Assembly (NCBI RefSeq): GCF_001039355.2
Contig: NW_019774558.1
Span: 241,400 to 305,399, forward strand
Direction of reading: 5' to 3'
DNA: 64,000 nt
DNA from: Lingula anatina
Lineage: Eukaryota; Brachiopoda; Lingulata; Lingulida; Lingulidae
Shown: one piece after another, positions 47,901-54,716 of the stretch
How the letters are laid out: each line of letters starts with the position of its first letter
How positions within the stretch are numbered: position 1 is the first letter of the stretch
Made by a program: the position numbers and the translations under genes
The notes under the pieces: generated by a model
Databases searched by the model: none
Told to the model about the DNA's origin: nothing
What the model saw: the letters and a program-made list of their open reading frames with translations, nothing else

Positions 47901-48928
47901 ATTGTAGGGTGATTATTGAATGTGATAATGTTTACCTGATCACCAGGTGGAAGCATTTACCTTGGGATGGGCTTGTCTTGGGACTTAAACTTTTATTTGC
48001 ATAAACCTGCCTATATATTTTTTCATTTTTTCAGTTACATAATCCCCTCCCCCCCTTTTTTTCCCACCCAACTACTCTTTTCACAATCTTTGTCCTGGAC
48101 CAGCACAAACCCTATCATATCATTGTTGTATTTCAAATTGCTTTTCAAAATTGAGAACGTAAAGACAAATATTTTCAAATTTTTTGCAGTTTTTGTTTAT
48201 ACACATGCATCAAGTAGCCACATATTTACACACAAGTCTACATACACTTAAGAAAAATGTCTTATACAATATCAGCATATCTCTCTCTTTCTCTTTCTAT
48301 CTCTCGCACCTCTACACATCAAATTCAATTTCTTTTTCAATTACAAGGGATTACTTTATGAGGCTATAGGGGAGGAGGAAGTTAGCTGCCTTTAGCTGTA
48401 TTTACAGACATATTGTATACAACTTGATTGAAATGGTTTCCTGTAGGGGGAAGTAAAACTGCGTTTGGGGTAGTTTGAAGGGGTGGTCTCTATTTGGGAT
48501 ATGTTTTCAAAGTGGTTGAAGGGAAGTTGTGGTTGAAGTTTTGGAAAAGAAATGTCTTATTAAAGCATTTGGATTAAAAGAGAAGACACTGATAGTTTTT
48601 TTTTTCATTATTCATAATTTATTTTAGGGATAAATATACAAAAAAAAATGGAAATTTAAAAAGTACAATTTTTGTGAAAAAAAATATGATAATTATAGTG
48701 AAGTATAGAAAGTCATCATTACACAAGTCACCAAACCAGCGATCAAAACGTTGTACAAAATAAATGCAATTTTCATAAATAATAATACACATATTTTGAA
48801 CTTAATTTCTGTTCCATTTACAGAGCATGATTGATGACGGTGACCTTGGCCTTGGTGTGGATCGCAGGGATCACAGAATGCAGCCCACGAGAATTTTGAT
48901 TCCAGGAATTGGAGGAGATGACGTGTGA
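24413..48928 (+). CDS. SLC9A6: Endosomal Na+/H+ exchanger, SLC9A6/7/9 (NHE6/7/9) family
   Basis: This organellar cation/proton antiporter exchanges luminal H+ for Na+ or K+ and sets endosomal pH. Coding exons are 24413-24632, 27693-27928, 28272-28349, 28548-28624, 28784-28911, 29265-29370, 32715-32862, 34589-34694, 34982-35070, 35560-35673, 35914-36025, 36331-36484, 36814-36865, 38352-38480, 40555-40643, 40898-41006 and 41824-41949 (691 codons). One of three last exons follows: 44424-44504 (717 aa), 46771-46815 (705 aa) or 48824-48928 (725 aa). Family motifs are present: [26 protein letters not shown], the transport motif [27 protein letters not shown] and a cytoplasmic [20 protein letters not shown] segment. 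Length fits NHE6/9. Two introns are U12-type. Exons 2-6 reappear at 30026-31675 after a single N, probably an assembly duplicate. The symbol reflects the family; NHE6, 7 and 9 are not separated in invertebrates. Confidence 0.95.
27192..27359. mobile_element. CAGGGGCGGAT MITE, polymorphic between the two copies
   Basis: A 168-bp element with ends CAGGGGCGGATCC and GGCCTAAATCCGCCCCTG, flanked by CATAG on both sides. The corresponding site in the second copy (about 29728) has a single CATAG and no element. This is a clean empty site proving insertion and target duplication. Related to the element at 52886-53045; similar ends to 23402-23659. Confidence 0.85.
27468..27528. repeat. TA microsatellite
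   Basis: About 30 TA units; the second copy has only about five here. Confidence 0.95.
27693..27928 (+). CDS. SLC9A6: NHE exon 2, copy 1
   Basis: The acceptor is TATTTTAG and the donor is GTACAA. The exon encodes [15 protein letters not shown] to STEIEDK, a luminal loop with NFT, NFS and NKT N-glycosylation sequons. A near-identical copy lies at 30026-30261. Confidence 0.92.
28272..28349 (+). CDS. SLC9A6: NHE exon 3, copy 1
   Basis: This 78-nt exon encodes [20 protein letters not shown] then GYSMKR, the PPIIFHAGY membrane motif of NHEs. It is phase 0 on both sides. The second copy (30582-30659) is identical at protein level. Confidence 0.93.
28548..28624 (+). CDS. SLC9A6: NHE exon 4, copy 1
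   Basis: The acceptor is TTTTACAG and the donor is GTGAGT. The exon encodes [20 protein letters not shown] then SCMIVG, a membrane helix. In the second copy (30853) the acceptor reads AAAG instead of ACAG. Confidence 0.93.
28784..28911 (+). CDS. SLC9A6: NHE exon 5, copy 1
   Basis: The exon encodes [20 protein letters not shown] to [16 protein letters not shown], ending in the conserved SATDPV membrane motif that the next exon completes. The donor is GTAAAT, phase 1. Confidence 0.93.
29265..29370 (+). CDS. SLC9A6: NHE exon 6, copy 1 (ion-binding motif)
   Basis: The exon encodes [20 protein letters not shown] then [16 protein letters not shown]. The ND pair in SVLNDAVA is the conserved ion-coordinating motif of cation/proton antiporters. 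The donor is GTGAGT, phase 2. Confidence 0.94.
29712..29712. other. Single N, contig join at start of duplicated block
   Basis: One N separates 29711 from a block starting at 29713 that repeats the sequence from about 27172 onward. The first copy stops with TTTGATC at 29711. The second copy passes through the same TTTGATC near 32018 and continues into unique sequence. That is the pattern of two overlapping contig ends placed end to end. Confidence 0.8.
30026..30261 (+). CDS. SLC9A6: NHE exon 2, copy 2
   Basis: Same length and splice sites as 27693-27928. The protein differs only in the segment SDVANNTQ versus SDMANKTQ; both keep an N-glycosylation sequon. Confidence 0.8.
30582..30659 (+). 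CDS. SLC9A6: NHE exon 3, copy 2
   Basis: Same coding sequence as 28272-28349 (ATFDPEIFF to GYSMKR), with a canonical acceptor and GTGAGT donor. Confidence 0.8.
30853..30929 (+). CDS. SLC9A6: NHE exon 4, copy 2
   Basis: Coding sequence as in 28548-28624. The acceptor is AAAG instead of ACAG, a weaker 3' splice site. Confidence 0.8.
31089..31216 (+). CDS. SLC9A6: NHE exon 5, copy 2
   Basis: Same protein as 28784-28911; the nucleotide differences I see are silent. Confidence 0.8.
31570..31675 (+). CDS. SLC9A6: NHE exon 6, copy 2
   Basis: Same protein as 29265-29370, including SVLNDAVA. This copy is contiguous with exon 7 and is the one expected in the merged gene. Confidence 0.85.
32019..32714. 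other. NHE intron 6, unique part
   Basis: Noncoding; short GA repeat near 32530. The 79-codon open frame at 32074-32313 shows no recognised feature. Confidence 0.6.
32715..32862 (+). CDS. SLC9A6: NHE exon 7, ends at a U12 AT-AC intron
   Basis: The acceptor is TTCCAG. The exon encodes [18 protein letters not shown] to FMGCITAL. It ends in phase 0 directly before ATATCCTT. Reading on instead gives a stop after 11 codons with no GT donor that restores homology, so the AT-AC junction is required. Confidence 0.92.
32863..34588 (+). other. U12-type AT-AC intron in NHE
   Basis: The 5' end is ATATCCTT (32863-32870), the exact U12-type donor. Near the 3' end TTCCTTAAC (34571-34579) matches the U12 branch-site consensus. 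The intron ends in AC at 34587-34588, about 10 nt after the branch adenosine. Splicing here joins ITAL to [19 protein letters not shown], matching NHE6/9 across the junction. The intron also holds a retroelement-like fragment (33168-34402). Confidence 0.93.
33168..34402 (-). mobile_element. Degenerate retroelement fragment flanked by LTR-like direct repeats
   Basis: Two related direct repeats of about 120-135 bp (33168-33290 and 34266-34402) share GAGACTTTTC, GGCCATTCTTGTGAA-like and CTACTTTTTCAGTGAGGACT blocks. Between them the minus strand carries broken reading frames: 34185-33988 ([31 protein letters not shown]) and 33788-33573. The pattern of a helical domain around xAWxxL and LKPI..D..LV..V resembles the gag-side DUF1759 region of BEL/Pao-like elements. 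That assignment is from memory of the family and tentative. Several frameshifts show it is dead. Confidence 0.4.
34589..34694 (+). CDS. SLC9A6: NHE exon 8
   Basis: The exon begins right after the AC of the U12 intron and encodes [20 protein letters not shown], then [16 protein letters not shown]. The donor is GTCAGT, phase 1. Confidence 0.92.
34982..35070 (+). CDS. SLC9A6: NHE exon 9
   Basis: The exon encodes [20 protein letters not shown] then QESKVRTKQ, matching the NHE6/9 signature [13 protein letters not shown]. The donor is GTATGG, phase 0. Confidence 0.93.
35288..35378. repeat. 91-bp imperfect palindrome in NHE intron 9
   Basis: The left arm (GGAGAAGGGGTGCTTGAAGT...) and the right arm (ACTCCAAGCACCCCTTCTCC) are reverse complements with few mismatches. 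The middle contains a second inverted pair around CGACTTGAAGTTGACATG. It would fold into a stable hairpin and is probably a small fold-back element. Confidence 0.7.
35560..35673 (+). CDS. SLC9A6: NHE exon 10, ends at a U12 GT-AG intron
   Basis: The exon encodes [20 protein letters not shown], then [18 protein letters not shown]. It ends in phase 0 before GTATCCTT. Confidence 0.93.
35674..35913 (+). other. U12-type GT-AG intron in NHE
   Basis: The donor GTATCCTT (35674-35681) matches the U12 consensus. The branch site TTCCTTAAC (35893-35901) lies about 13 nt before the AG at 35912-35913. The junction joins FIFAAL to [19 protein letters not shown], matching NHE6/9. It is the second U12 intron of this gene; the two are separated only by exons 8-10. 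Confidence 0.92.
35914..36025 (+). CDS. SLC9A6: NHE exon 11
   Basis: The exon encodes [20 protein letters not shown], then [17 protein letters not shown]. The real donor GTAAAG (36026) is the first of a tandem series of donor-like sites. Confidence 0.93.
36026..36135 (+). repeat. 28-bp tandem repeat that copies the exon 11 splice donor
   Basis: Units of 28 bp reading GTAATAAAGATATACATA then ATTTATTCAG follow the exon. Each unit recreates a TTCAG|GTAA junction at 36051, 36079 and 36107, after the true TTCAG|GTAA at 36026. Confidence 0.9.
36331..36484 (+). CDS. SLC9A6: NHE exon 12 (GLRGA helix)
   Basis: The exon encodes [20 protein letters not shown], then [20 protein letters not shown] and [11 protein letters not shown], the hallmark late membrane segments of NHE6/9. 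The donor is GTGAGA, phase 2. Confidence 0.94.
36618..36674. repeat. ATTT microsatellite
   Basis: About 14 TTTA units in NHE intron 12. Confidence 0.95.
36814..36865 (+). CDS. SLC9A6: NHE exon 13
   Basis: The exon encodes [17 protein letters not shown] at the start of the cytoplasmic tail (RVGV..DE, as in NHE6/9). Acceptor TTTTCAG, donor GTGAGT, phase 0. Confidence 0.88.
36866..38351. other. NHE intron 13
   Basis: Noncoding. Near its 3' end (38222-38276) are four TTGACCTT repeats. Confidence 0.7.
38352..38480 (+). CDS. SLC9A6: NHE exon 14, poorly conserved tail insert
   Basis: Phase 0 on both sides, 43 codons, between a TTTCCGCAG acceptor and a GTTTGT donor. It encodes [20 protein letters not shown] and a polar G/N/S-rich stretch ending NLNMTT. 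As a symmetric exon it could be skipped without changing frame. Homology is weak here; the call rests on splice sites and open frame. Confidence 0.75.
38481..40554. other. NHE intron 14
   Basis: Contains an AAT repeat (39205-39255), scattered TGACCTT motifs (39475-39650), a short CA repeat near 40460 and a 93-codon minus-strand open frame (38757-38476) with no recognised family. Confidence 0.65.
40555..40643 (+). CDS. SLC9A6: NHE exon 15
   Basis: The exon encodes [20 protein letters not shown], then [10 protein letters not shown], matching the family's KAESAxLFRMWYxFDxxYLKP tail motif. Donor GTGAGG, phase 2. Confidence 0.92.
40898..41006 (+). CDS. SLC9A6: NHE exon 16
   Basis: The exon encodes [20 protein letters not shown] then [16 protein letters not shown], matching KPLLTHSGPPLTTTLPxCCG of NHE6/9. 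Donor GTAACA, phase 0. Confidence 0.93.
41007..41823. other. NHE intron 16
   Basis: Noncoding. The words AAGAGTTATTATCCCTTTAA (41410) and TTAAAGGGATAATAACTCTT (41088) are inverted copies about 320 bp apart, probably the ends of a small TIR element at about 41088-41432. Confidence 0.6.
41824..41949 (+). CDS. SLC9A6: NHE exon 17, acidic tail
   Basis: The exon encodes [20 protein letters not shown], then [20 protein letters not shown] and LE. It parallels the acidic DDD(S)DLILND..L.Y region of the family. It ends in phase 0 and can splice to any of three downstream last exons. Confidence 0.9.
41950..44423. other. NHE intron before last exon a
   Basis: Noncoding. A degenerate TGTCAC..AACACA repeat cluster lies at about 42705-42835, and a poly-A tract at 43909-43931. 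Confidence 0.65.
44424..44504 (+). CDS. SLC9A6: NHE alternative last exon a
   Basis: After a TTTCTGTTTTGAG acceptor the exon reads [26 protein letters not shown] and stop, in phase 0 with exon 17. The homologous copy at 56758-56838 looks identical, while flanking noncoding sequence differs, which supports coding function. Confidence 0.6.
   Translation, partial: VGEGDLSATTTTPSTASSDDVQMLEV
44539..44822. repeat. 48-bp minisatellite, about six units, after last exon a
   Basis: Units read GGTCCTGGTTGTGTTGGTTG, TGATGCTGTCTCACCT and AACACATTGAAT with small changes. The period is a multiple of three, so long reading frames appear on both strands (16-residue periods). These frames are a by-product of the repeat and I do not call them genes. 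The second copy (about 56878-57062) has about four units. Confidence 0.9.
44823..46336. other. 3' UTR/intron sequence between last exons a and b
   Basis: Noncoding; CA repeat at 44893-44933. No further feature seen. Confidence 0.55.
46337..46560 (+). mobile_element. Reverse-transcriptase fragment of a non-LTR retrotransposon
   Basis: The plus strand encodes [15 protein letters not shown], the RT block with the xDYxKAFDSV signature. After a stop and frame change comes [18 protein letters not shown], typical of the next RT block in RTE/CR1-like LINEs. Stops and frameshifts show it is dead. It lies between the alternative last exons and is also present in the second copy (58578-58800). Confidence 0.75.
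46771..46815 (+). CDS. SLC9A6: NHE candidate alternative last exon b
   Basis: A good acceptor (TTCTTGTTCCAG) is followed by [14 protein letters not shown] and a stop, phase 0 with exon 17. The copy at 59008-59052 has a single silent change. The exon is short and unsupported by homology, so confidence is limited. Confidence 0.4.
   Translation, partial: LNLDDIQPGVNTIT
46816..48823. other. Sequence between last exons b and c
   Basis: Noncoding; GACA repeats at 47397-47445, TC-rich run near 48280. Confidence 0.55.
48824..48928 (+). CDS. SLC9A6: NHE last exon c
   Basis: The acceptor is CCATTTACAG. The exon encodes [20 protein letters not shown], then [14 protein letters not shown] and stop. The GDLGLG element also occurs in the NHE9 C-terminus, making this the best-supported terminal exon. 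The copy at 61109-61213 looks identical. Confidence 0.75.
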   Translation, partial: SMIDDGDLGLGVDRRDHRMQPTRILIPGIGGDDV

Positions 48929-48937
48929 AACCTCGTC

Positions 48938-49095
48938 ACACCTAACGCAATGTCACATCTGGCATAATGTCACACCTAACACACTGTCAGATGTGACATA
49001 CCATCACACCTAACACAATGTCACATCTGGCATAATGTCACACCTAACACACTGTCACACCTAACACGCTATCACACCTAGCACACTTTCGCACT
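48938..49095. repeat. TGTCACACCTAACACA minisatellite after the NHE stop codon
   Basis: Irregular repeats of the cores CACACCTAACACA and TGTCACATCTGGCATAA begin about 10 bp after the last stop codon. The same core occurs in reverse orientation in a PINCH intron (3525-3745). The second copy of the region (61223-61330) has fewer units. Confidence 0.85.
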
Positions 49096-49447
49096 GTTGC
49101 ATCTATTACACTGTCCTACTGAACACACTAGAATTTGGTGTTGTAAATGCAGTGTACTGCAGAACCTGGGTAAAAATGGCACAGACTGTACAAGCCAAGT
49201 GGATAATACATGTAAAACTCTGGCATTGGAGGATGTCAAATACTTTGTGATGCATTTCCTTAATCATTCAAACATGTTTTTGCACATGGAGATGAACAGC
49301 AAAATTTCATCACTTTTGAAGGATTTGACAGACAGGTTATGCTTTAGTCATCAGGGCTGTTGAATTCTGATGGTTTTTGTGAAAGAAACAAGGGCTTCGT
49401 ATTGTGCTTTATGTATGTTATACATATGTAGTGGCTGCAGTGTTAGG

Positions 49448-49669
49448 GTGCATTCCCAGAGATTTAGATCGATCCAGAGATTTAGATTTAGATCGACCTA
49501 ACTCCCTGGGGGTTAACGCTAAATTGCAGTCAGCCGAGCGCGCACCATAGTTAATTACCCCCTTACAGCTTCTAGTAGGCGGGACAGACGCTTAAGCCGG
49601 CTAAGCTGACAGTAATCTAGTGAGACTCCCCACAGGGATAGATTGATCTAAAATCTATGGGAATGGGGT
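49448..49669. mobile_element. MITE-like element with inverted ends
   Basis: The left end GGTGCATTCCCAGAGATTTA and the right end (reverse complement GACCCCATTCCCATAGATTT) are imperfect inverted repeats, continuing through TAGATCGATC/TAGATCAATC. The 220-bp interior is more GC-rich than its surroundings and has no ORF. It is present in both copies of the region (61681-61903). Confidence 0.55.
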
Positions 49670-51742
49670 CTTATTCACATATTGATAATAATGACAAAAA
49701 TGGATGTTACTTGGATAGCTATCAACACTGGCATTTTTGAGTAGAGGGGAGGGAACCCACTTGTTTATTTATATTTGTATTTATTTACTTTATTTGTGTA
49801 TTTTATTATTATTATTATTATTATTGTTTTAAAATGTATTTCTGCCTCCAATGGTTGGCAAATTTGAATATAAAAATACAATTTCAGAGGGAAAAGTGGA
49901 GTGAGGCTCATAGCACCTGTGTCTGCAGTGACAAGAAATAGATTTTAATTATAATAAAACACACTATGGTGACACCTAAAATAGATTAACATATGAAATA
50001 GCTCACACTTGTTCCTAAGAATATATGAGGATAATTCTGATTTATATAAAATAATTAAAAACATGGGAGTTAGTTTTTATGTGATGTATGTGTGTATATA
50101 TAAATATACTATGCTGAATATTGTCGTGTCTGTACATATAGTGGTCATAAGTAATTATCATGGCGCAGTTTTTGTATGTATTAATGCACATGCAGGCATG
50201 TACTGCATATATGTGATAGTTATCTGCGCTTAGCAGTTGTGTAATTAATATTTTTTTGAATAGGACTTCTCATTTTAACGAACAAAATGGTATTGATATT
50301 ATATAATATGTCCACCTAAGTTGTTACTCATACCACATGATATTGCTTTCTTAATCTTTTAGTAAGGTTTATTGTTATGCGGTCTTAGTATGTTATGAAA
50401 TAATACACTTTGTTGGTTCATTTTTTTTTTTTTTGTCCAAAGAGTAATTATTATACTTTGTAGTGCCAGTGAACCTGCGGTGTGCTGATAAAATCATTTT
50501 ATCAAATTTTGTATGCATTTGTTGTAAAATATCATCACATGTACATAATTTAATAAGAGAACTGGCAGTAAGTTATCCAGGAAAAAGTATTCTCTTATTT
50601 ACGGTGACCGGCTAGCCCAAGAGTAAAAAGGACCGGATTAATAGGGGAAAAAATACAGGTCAGAAAACGGCCTATATGGATATTGATTCGTATGTAGGTG
50701 ATTGGCCACAATGAGGCTGGGACAGTTCTGTATTTTTGTCATCTTTTATTTTATTTTTTTTCTTTAATTATATGTTATGTATGTATAATTTCTGTATGTA
50801 TGTACACAATTACTGTTAGTCAATCGGTCTGTGGAAATAATCATAGCTGTCAACAAAAATACCTGCAAATTTGTGGAAATCGCTGCAAGAAAAAATAAAG
50901 CAGATCTATTTGCATATAAAAATCATTTTAGATTTCTTTATAATTGAGCATTTAAACGTGAATTACCCAGGTTTGAATTGTTTAGTGGGTTGATAAGAAA
51001 TATATGTAAATCCAATCTGAAAGAACATTTTCATGAGAAAAGGCAATATCACTAATTGGTAAAAAAAAAAAAAAAAATGAGCAGATTTATTCCCATATAA
51101 TAAATGTATCTTAATTTTTTTTTACAAGTTATTGAGACCATTTTTACATGGATTGTCCTGGTTCAAACCGTAAAGTGGGTGTATAAGAAATTTTATACAA
51201 ATAGATTTTGAAAGATTTTCAGGAGAAAAAGCAATATATTTAATTGGTTGATCAAATTATTGATAAAACCACAGGAGCTACTCCACTTGAAAATACATAT
51301 ATTCAAAATAAATAAAAATAAAATAAAAAAAATGTGACCATGAAAAAGTGATGCAAGAGAGATTTTTAGCAGGAAAATTGTGTGATATTGATAAAGTTTT
51401 TTTGAGAGGGGGTGTTCTGGCATGTCCTATGTGTAAATTTGAAATCTTGGGCCTGCAGCCTCCTGCTAGTTACATATTCCTAATATCCATGTTAGCTGTT
51501 GTGCATAATTAAATTCTGGTGTTGATTTTGGTGTTAATAATGTATTATTGCATCATAATTGAAAAAATAACCCATTTTATGCATCGTTTTCTGCTTTGTT
51601 TGTACAATGAAAAATTTACAGGTCGGTTGCTGAGACTAGTCGATAACAACCCCGAGTGCGAAGAAAATTAACAACTCACTTCATTCCGGTCTAAACAACG
51701 ACTGAAACTAAATACAACTTTATTCTATCCACATACTGGCAC
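49670..51742. other. 3' flank of NHE
   Basis: No gene recognised; ATT repeat near 49806, poly-A near 51061. Shared with the second copy to the window end. Confidence 0.55.
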
Positions 51743-52003
51743 TATCCTTAATGGGTTCACATAATTAACACACTTATCAGGTCAAATAGGACCTTAAAAA
51801 AAGAAAAAAAAGGAGAAAAAATTGCATAAGGGGGGCAAAAATGCACCCAAATATCAGATGAAATATATCCAGATTTCAGGATAAAATCAGATTACCTGAC
51901 TCTCTCTAAACATGCATATTACAAAAAACAATGCCTTTTGGCAACAGCAGTTGCTGCAGTAACAGTTAGCAGAATGTCAATTTTTAAAGACGTGGATAAC
52001 ACA

Positions 52004-52074
52004 CTGAATTGCTATGCAAAACATCACAGCTAGGATGATGAAAACGAAACAAATTGATACAGCTGTCCTGACCT
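52004..52074 (-). other. Exon-like segment with a possible membrane-helix frame
   Basis: After a TTTACAG acceptor the minus strand is open in one frame as VRTAVSICFVFIILAVMFCI and AIQCVIHVFKN then stop, a convincing hydrophobic helix. A second frame is also open over most of it. Which frame is used depends on an upstream exon I cannot fix. A minus-strand AATAAA lies near 51725. It may be the 3' end of an unrecognised gene. Confidence 0.25.
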
Positions 52075-52635
52075 GTAAATTTAAATGAGATTAACTAATA
52101 ATAAAAATATAATGAGAATAAAACAGCTAGTGTAAAATAGACAAGTTCTCGCCATTAACCAAAACTGGCATATACCAAAGTATTATTACATACATATAGT
52201 TACTTAAGGGACAAGAAAAAATTACATCCAGGCCATACCAAATACTTTAAATGTTATGTTAAATCGTGCAAATTAAATACCTCTTACACTATTACATAAT
52301 TTGATGTTTAGTGCAAAAAAATCATATCATTTCTTAAATACTTACACCTCATTACTAAAAGTGAGATACAATAATGCATATTTCTATGAGGTAAAGAAAA
52401 AATCCTGAAAGATCTGTGTAGTCCTTCATTTGATCCCTGAGCCTTCATAGATAAGATGGACACTATTTGATTTCCAATCTTTATTAACTGGAAACAATGA
52501 AGGCTGAAATGCATACAAACAAACTATTAGTAAACTCAGTAATATAATAAATGGAAAAATATGAAATACTCAATAAAGAACTAGATTATGAAATACTGAT
52601 ATATGTAAATAAATGTAAGTCACCTCAGGTATAAA

Positions 52636-53277
52636 AAGTCCTGCACACCTCCTATCAGGGTGAAGTCCAGTCTCTGAATGATTCACTATATAGGCCTACA
52701 CAGTGTGCATATAGAGAATGACATGTTCTCCAGGTAAGTACTGATGCAACATAGCCTTTGGCTACATCTAACATCTGACTAAGTACTCTTGGTAAGCAAT
52801 TACCTTTTAATGAAAACTACAGTATGCTCATTATTCTCTAAAAGGCAAATCACAGGCACATACATGTATTTTGACTACATTGAGATAGTGTGGCAGATTT
52901 AGGTTGTCTTCAGGGTCTTCCTGAAGACGGTCAGATTTTCAAGTTTTCATTGATGTGTGTGTGTGTGTGCGCGTCAAAAATTGAAGATGGATCAACAAAG
53001 ATAATATAGAAGACTGTCAGAAAATATCTCTGGATCTGCCCCTGCTTATGGTAATTAAATCATTCTAATCATGTACATTCTAGTACATACTAGCTAGGGT
53101 ACAGTACACTGTATACGTAAAGTGTTTTCTGTCTAAATCATATTTTAAACAAATCCTATGGAACAAAAAATATTTTTTTCTTCTAGTTCTAAATGAAAAT
53201 TGTACATGTATGAAGATTGTCTCACTTGAAACTATACGCAAATATCCTGGCCTCATAGCGTCCTGAGGTGTGTAGAG
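52636..53277 (-). other. Two short exon-like segments, unassigned
   Basis: Two minus-strand segments have both acceptor and donor: one around 52623-52675 (frame ETGLHPDRRCAGLFIPE) and one around 53225-53277 (frame GLYTPQDAMRPGYLRIVS). Their cores resemble each other (CAGLFIPE and CVSGLYTPQ). I do not recognise a family. They could be exons of one gene ending near 52004, or chance. Confidence 0.2.
52886..53045 (-). mobile_element. Second member of the CAGGGGCGGAT MITE family
   Basis: In inverse orientation this matches the element at 27192-27359: GCAGGGGCAGATCCAGAGAT at one end, then CTGACAGTCTTC, TTATCTTTGTTGATCCATCTTC and a GAAGACGG-rich far end. It is older, with its left terminal repeat mutated and a GT repeat inserted. 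Confidence 0.75.
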
Positions 53278-53731
53278 TCCTGAGACACAATGCAATTTGG
53301 TATTTAAAAAAAATCGTTTGAAGAATCTGTTTTTTAACATGCGAGTATCTCTCTCTTTAATCAATGGAAGATCCAAAGCTTTGTCGGGGGCAAGGATAAA
53401 TTGTAAATTCTAATTTACGTTGATTGCCTTGATTCTCTCAGCAAATATCAAGCAGCAGTCAATGGCCATTTAACCATAATACATATGTAAGTGACAGATA
53501 TAAAATATGCTTGGTTTTGTCCCCTCAGTAAATGTACTGTTTTGTGGTGAGGGGTCAGAGAGAAAAAAGATAAAGGACTGGCAAGAGCCTGCAGTGCCAT
53601 CCCCTGCTTGGATCTACCATTGATTATTTGATAGTAAAGTTGATTGTCACTATCACAAGACAGCTGCCCTATCAGGAGTACAATTTGGTTTTTATACATC
53701 ATCACATACAAACTTCACAGTACATGGAACA

Positions 53732-54110
53732 CCATATGGCGGAATTTGAATGAAAAAAAGCTTTTGAAGTCAATTAACACCAATTTTGACGTACAGTAAT
53801 CATTTCACAATACTGGTTTTTGGTTTTGATTAATACAAAGCAAAATAATAAGAATAAGAATAAAACATACGGTGGAACTGAAATAAAAAAAAGCTTTGGA
53901 AGTCAACAAAAATTTTGACACAATCGATTCAAAATACTGGCAAATGGTTTTGATCAAAACAGAATATAATAATAATAATTATCATAATAATAATAATCAT
54001 GATAAACCTTATGGTGGAATCGGAATGAAAAAAGCTTTTGAAGTCAAATTTTGTCACAACCATTTCAACATACTGGTACATGGGCTTGACCAATACAAAT
54101 GAAAAAAAAA
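53732..54110. repeat. Three-unit tandem repeat, about 137-bp period
   Basis: Units begin near 53732, 53868 and 54006. Each has a CATATGGCGGAAT-like start, GAATGAAAAAAGCTTTTGAA, GTCAA..TTTTGACAC, an ATTTCAAAATACTGG block and GGTTTTGATCAATACAAA. The units differ by substitutions and AAT-repeat growth. Confidence 0.8.
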
Positions 54111-54501
54111 TAACAGGAGACCAATACCTTGACGACCAAATTGCAAGCAACCTCCTAAAGTACATGTTGACTAATAAACATAAGTCTAGTCTACTTTGTG
54201 AGTTTAGCAGTCTAACCAAAGCCTAACTTAAAGACATACAATGCATATTAGACTATTGAGTAGAAAAAAAATATACAATTTTCCTGGAAATTTCAGCAAT
54301 TTTACTTTAAATGTCAGGTTACGTGTAGATTCTACATATATATTAAATGGTGTCGTATATAGTATAAATTGGCAATTAACGGAAAAGTATTGCAATTTTC
54401 AGGAAAATTTATATTACACTAAATGAAGATCTAAGACTCATTTTACAGCTTTAAAACCACAATCCTCAGGCCGAAGTCCAAATGTCTCAAACTGTACATA
54501 T

Positions 54502-54716
54502 TTATGCTGCATCATCATCTGACTGAGGATTCATGACAACCTGGATACCATGTTTATAATCTTCTGGCACTTTGAACATGGGTCCATGACCCGGGACAAT
54601 GTAGTCAGCTATTTCTAACACGTCGATGCGACTCTGCTCCTGAAGCCTGGGGTTTTCACTGCCTTCCTGCCATAAAACGGGATTGTCTAAATCTTCTGCC
54701 CTCTCAAACAGATCAC
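54502..54716 (-). CDS. MBLAC1: MBLAC1 last exon
   Basis: The acceptor is ACTATAG. The exon encodes DLFERAEDLDNPVLWQEGSE, NPRLQEQSRIDVLEIADYIV, PGHGPMFKVPED and a tail ending SDDDAA, stop TAA at 54504-54502. Confidence 0.9.
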
